A DNA stretch of 64,000 bases from Tateyamaria omphalii (GTDB taxonomy: Bacteria; Pseudomonadota; Alphaproteobacteria; Rhodobacterales; Rhodobacteraceae). The DNA is taken from positions 186,001-250,000 of the forward strand of contig NZ_BMWT01000006.1 in assembly GCF_014651375.1 (NCBI RefSeq). The letters run 5' to 3'. A program made the translations under genes and the position numbers. Within the stretch, counting starts at the first letter, position 1. The number at the start of each line of letters is the position of its first letter. Below, in pieces: positions 63,742-64,000 of this stretch. The notes under the pieces were generated by a model. It ran no database searches and was not told the DNA's origin. It worked only from the letters and a program-made list of their open reading frames with translations.

Positions 63742-64000
63742 GACCCACCCTCTCACTCTATGTAGAGTAGAATCTTAGTGTTCGTTTCTGGCAAAAAGAT
63801 GGAACGGGCTGGAAAACTGGCAACAGCCCAGGTCGAAGTTTTCATGCCATGCAACATCTGAGATTTACGCATTTCGCAGCATCGGTCACTTCGGGCTCAT
63901 CAGGTTGGTTCGGCGCTTGAAGCATCCGCAGCTGCTTCGGAACGTCGCTGCCATAGACCGTCGCACTTTCGGAGGGGGTAGGGTGCGAACAACACCGACA
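63742..64000. other. Window end, no gene recognised
   Basis: 259 bases upstream of the DUF1963 gene. It should hold its promoter; no operator or further gene was recognised before the window ends. Confidence 0.4.

Overview
The window looks like chromosomal DNA from a marine Rhodobacteraceae (roseobacter-type alphaproteobacterium). Supporting signs are high GC, many GTG and TTG starts, a FixL/FixK-type oxygen circuit, a Zur regulon with paired CobW GTPases and DUF1826, and TamA/TamB plus Rhodobacteraceae-like metabolic genes. No rRNA, tRNA or CRISPR array was seen. All assignments come from reading the sequence; no database search was run.

Layout. (1) 1-9761: three consecutive very large + strand genes of unknown function, the first cut by the window edge. 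The second has fibronectin-III-like stretches and the third ends in a phospholipase-D-like fold whose HxK catalytic motif is gone. They abut a ruined P4-type integrase (9862-10603). (2) 10593-14751: a redox operon (split-barrel/ferredoxin-reductase fusion, DUF1348, GST) with a divergent LysR regulator. (3) 14885-17329: an IS5-type transposase tail and a TPR-glycosyltransferase. (4) 17725-27946: a compact low-oxygen/stress block of flavodoxin, AdhP, cytochrome c, DksA-like, DUF2892, M50-CBS protease, FixL-like heme-PAS hybrid kinase, OmpR regulator, FixK-type Crp/Fnr regulator, DUF2267 (with an in-frame amber), a bactofilin-like membrane protein and Hsp20. At least four good TTGA-N6-TCAA boxes sit at promoter positions here, so the local Crp/Fnr regulator or a genomic FnrL probably controls the block.

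(5) 28434-29240: a lone iolB. (6) 29443-36774: a zinc-starvation locus, znuB-znuC-zur facing znuA-NicO transporter, then CobW-CobW-DUF1826, with two near-identical Zur-type operators. (7) 36830-41581: Rrf2 regulator, VOC protein, decayed iron-alcohol dehydrogenase, amidase. (8) 42032-48724: RND pump with its TetR regulator and a clear operator, then AbrB-type transporter with a GntR regulator and an 8-bp-arm palindrome. (9) 48764-57600: TamB, TamA and an unusual ABC protein with a degenerate nucleotide-binding domain plus a cyclic-nucleotide domain. (10) 57737-64000: accessory DNA with DUF3307, a MuF/RNase-A-like toxin and putative immunity gene, a membrane protein/XRE pair, a structured non-coding stretch, a glutathionyl-hydroquinone reductase and a DUF1963 protein.

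Most notable: the oxygen-responsive block with its promoter boxes, the toxin-immunity pair, the unknown giant-gene trio with a pseudo-PLD domain, and the ABC-cNMP protein with lost ATPase motifs and no canonical start where homologs would be expected to begin.
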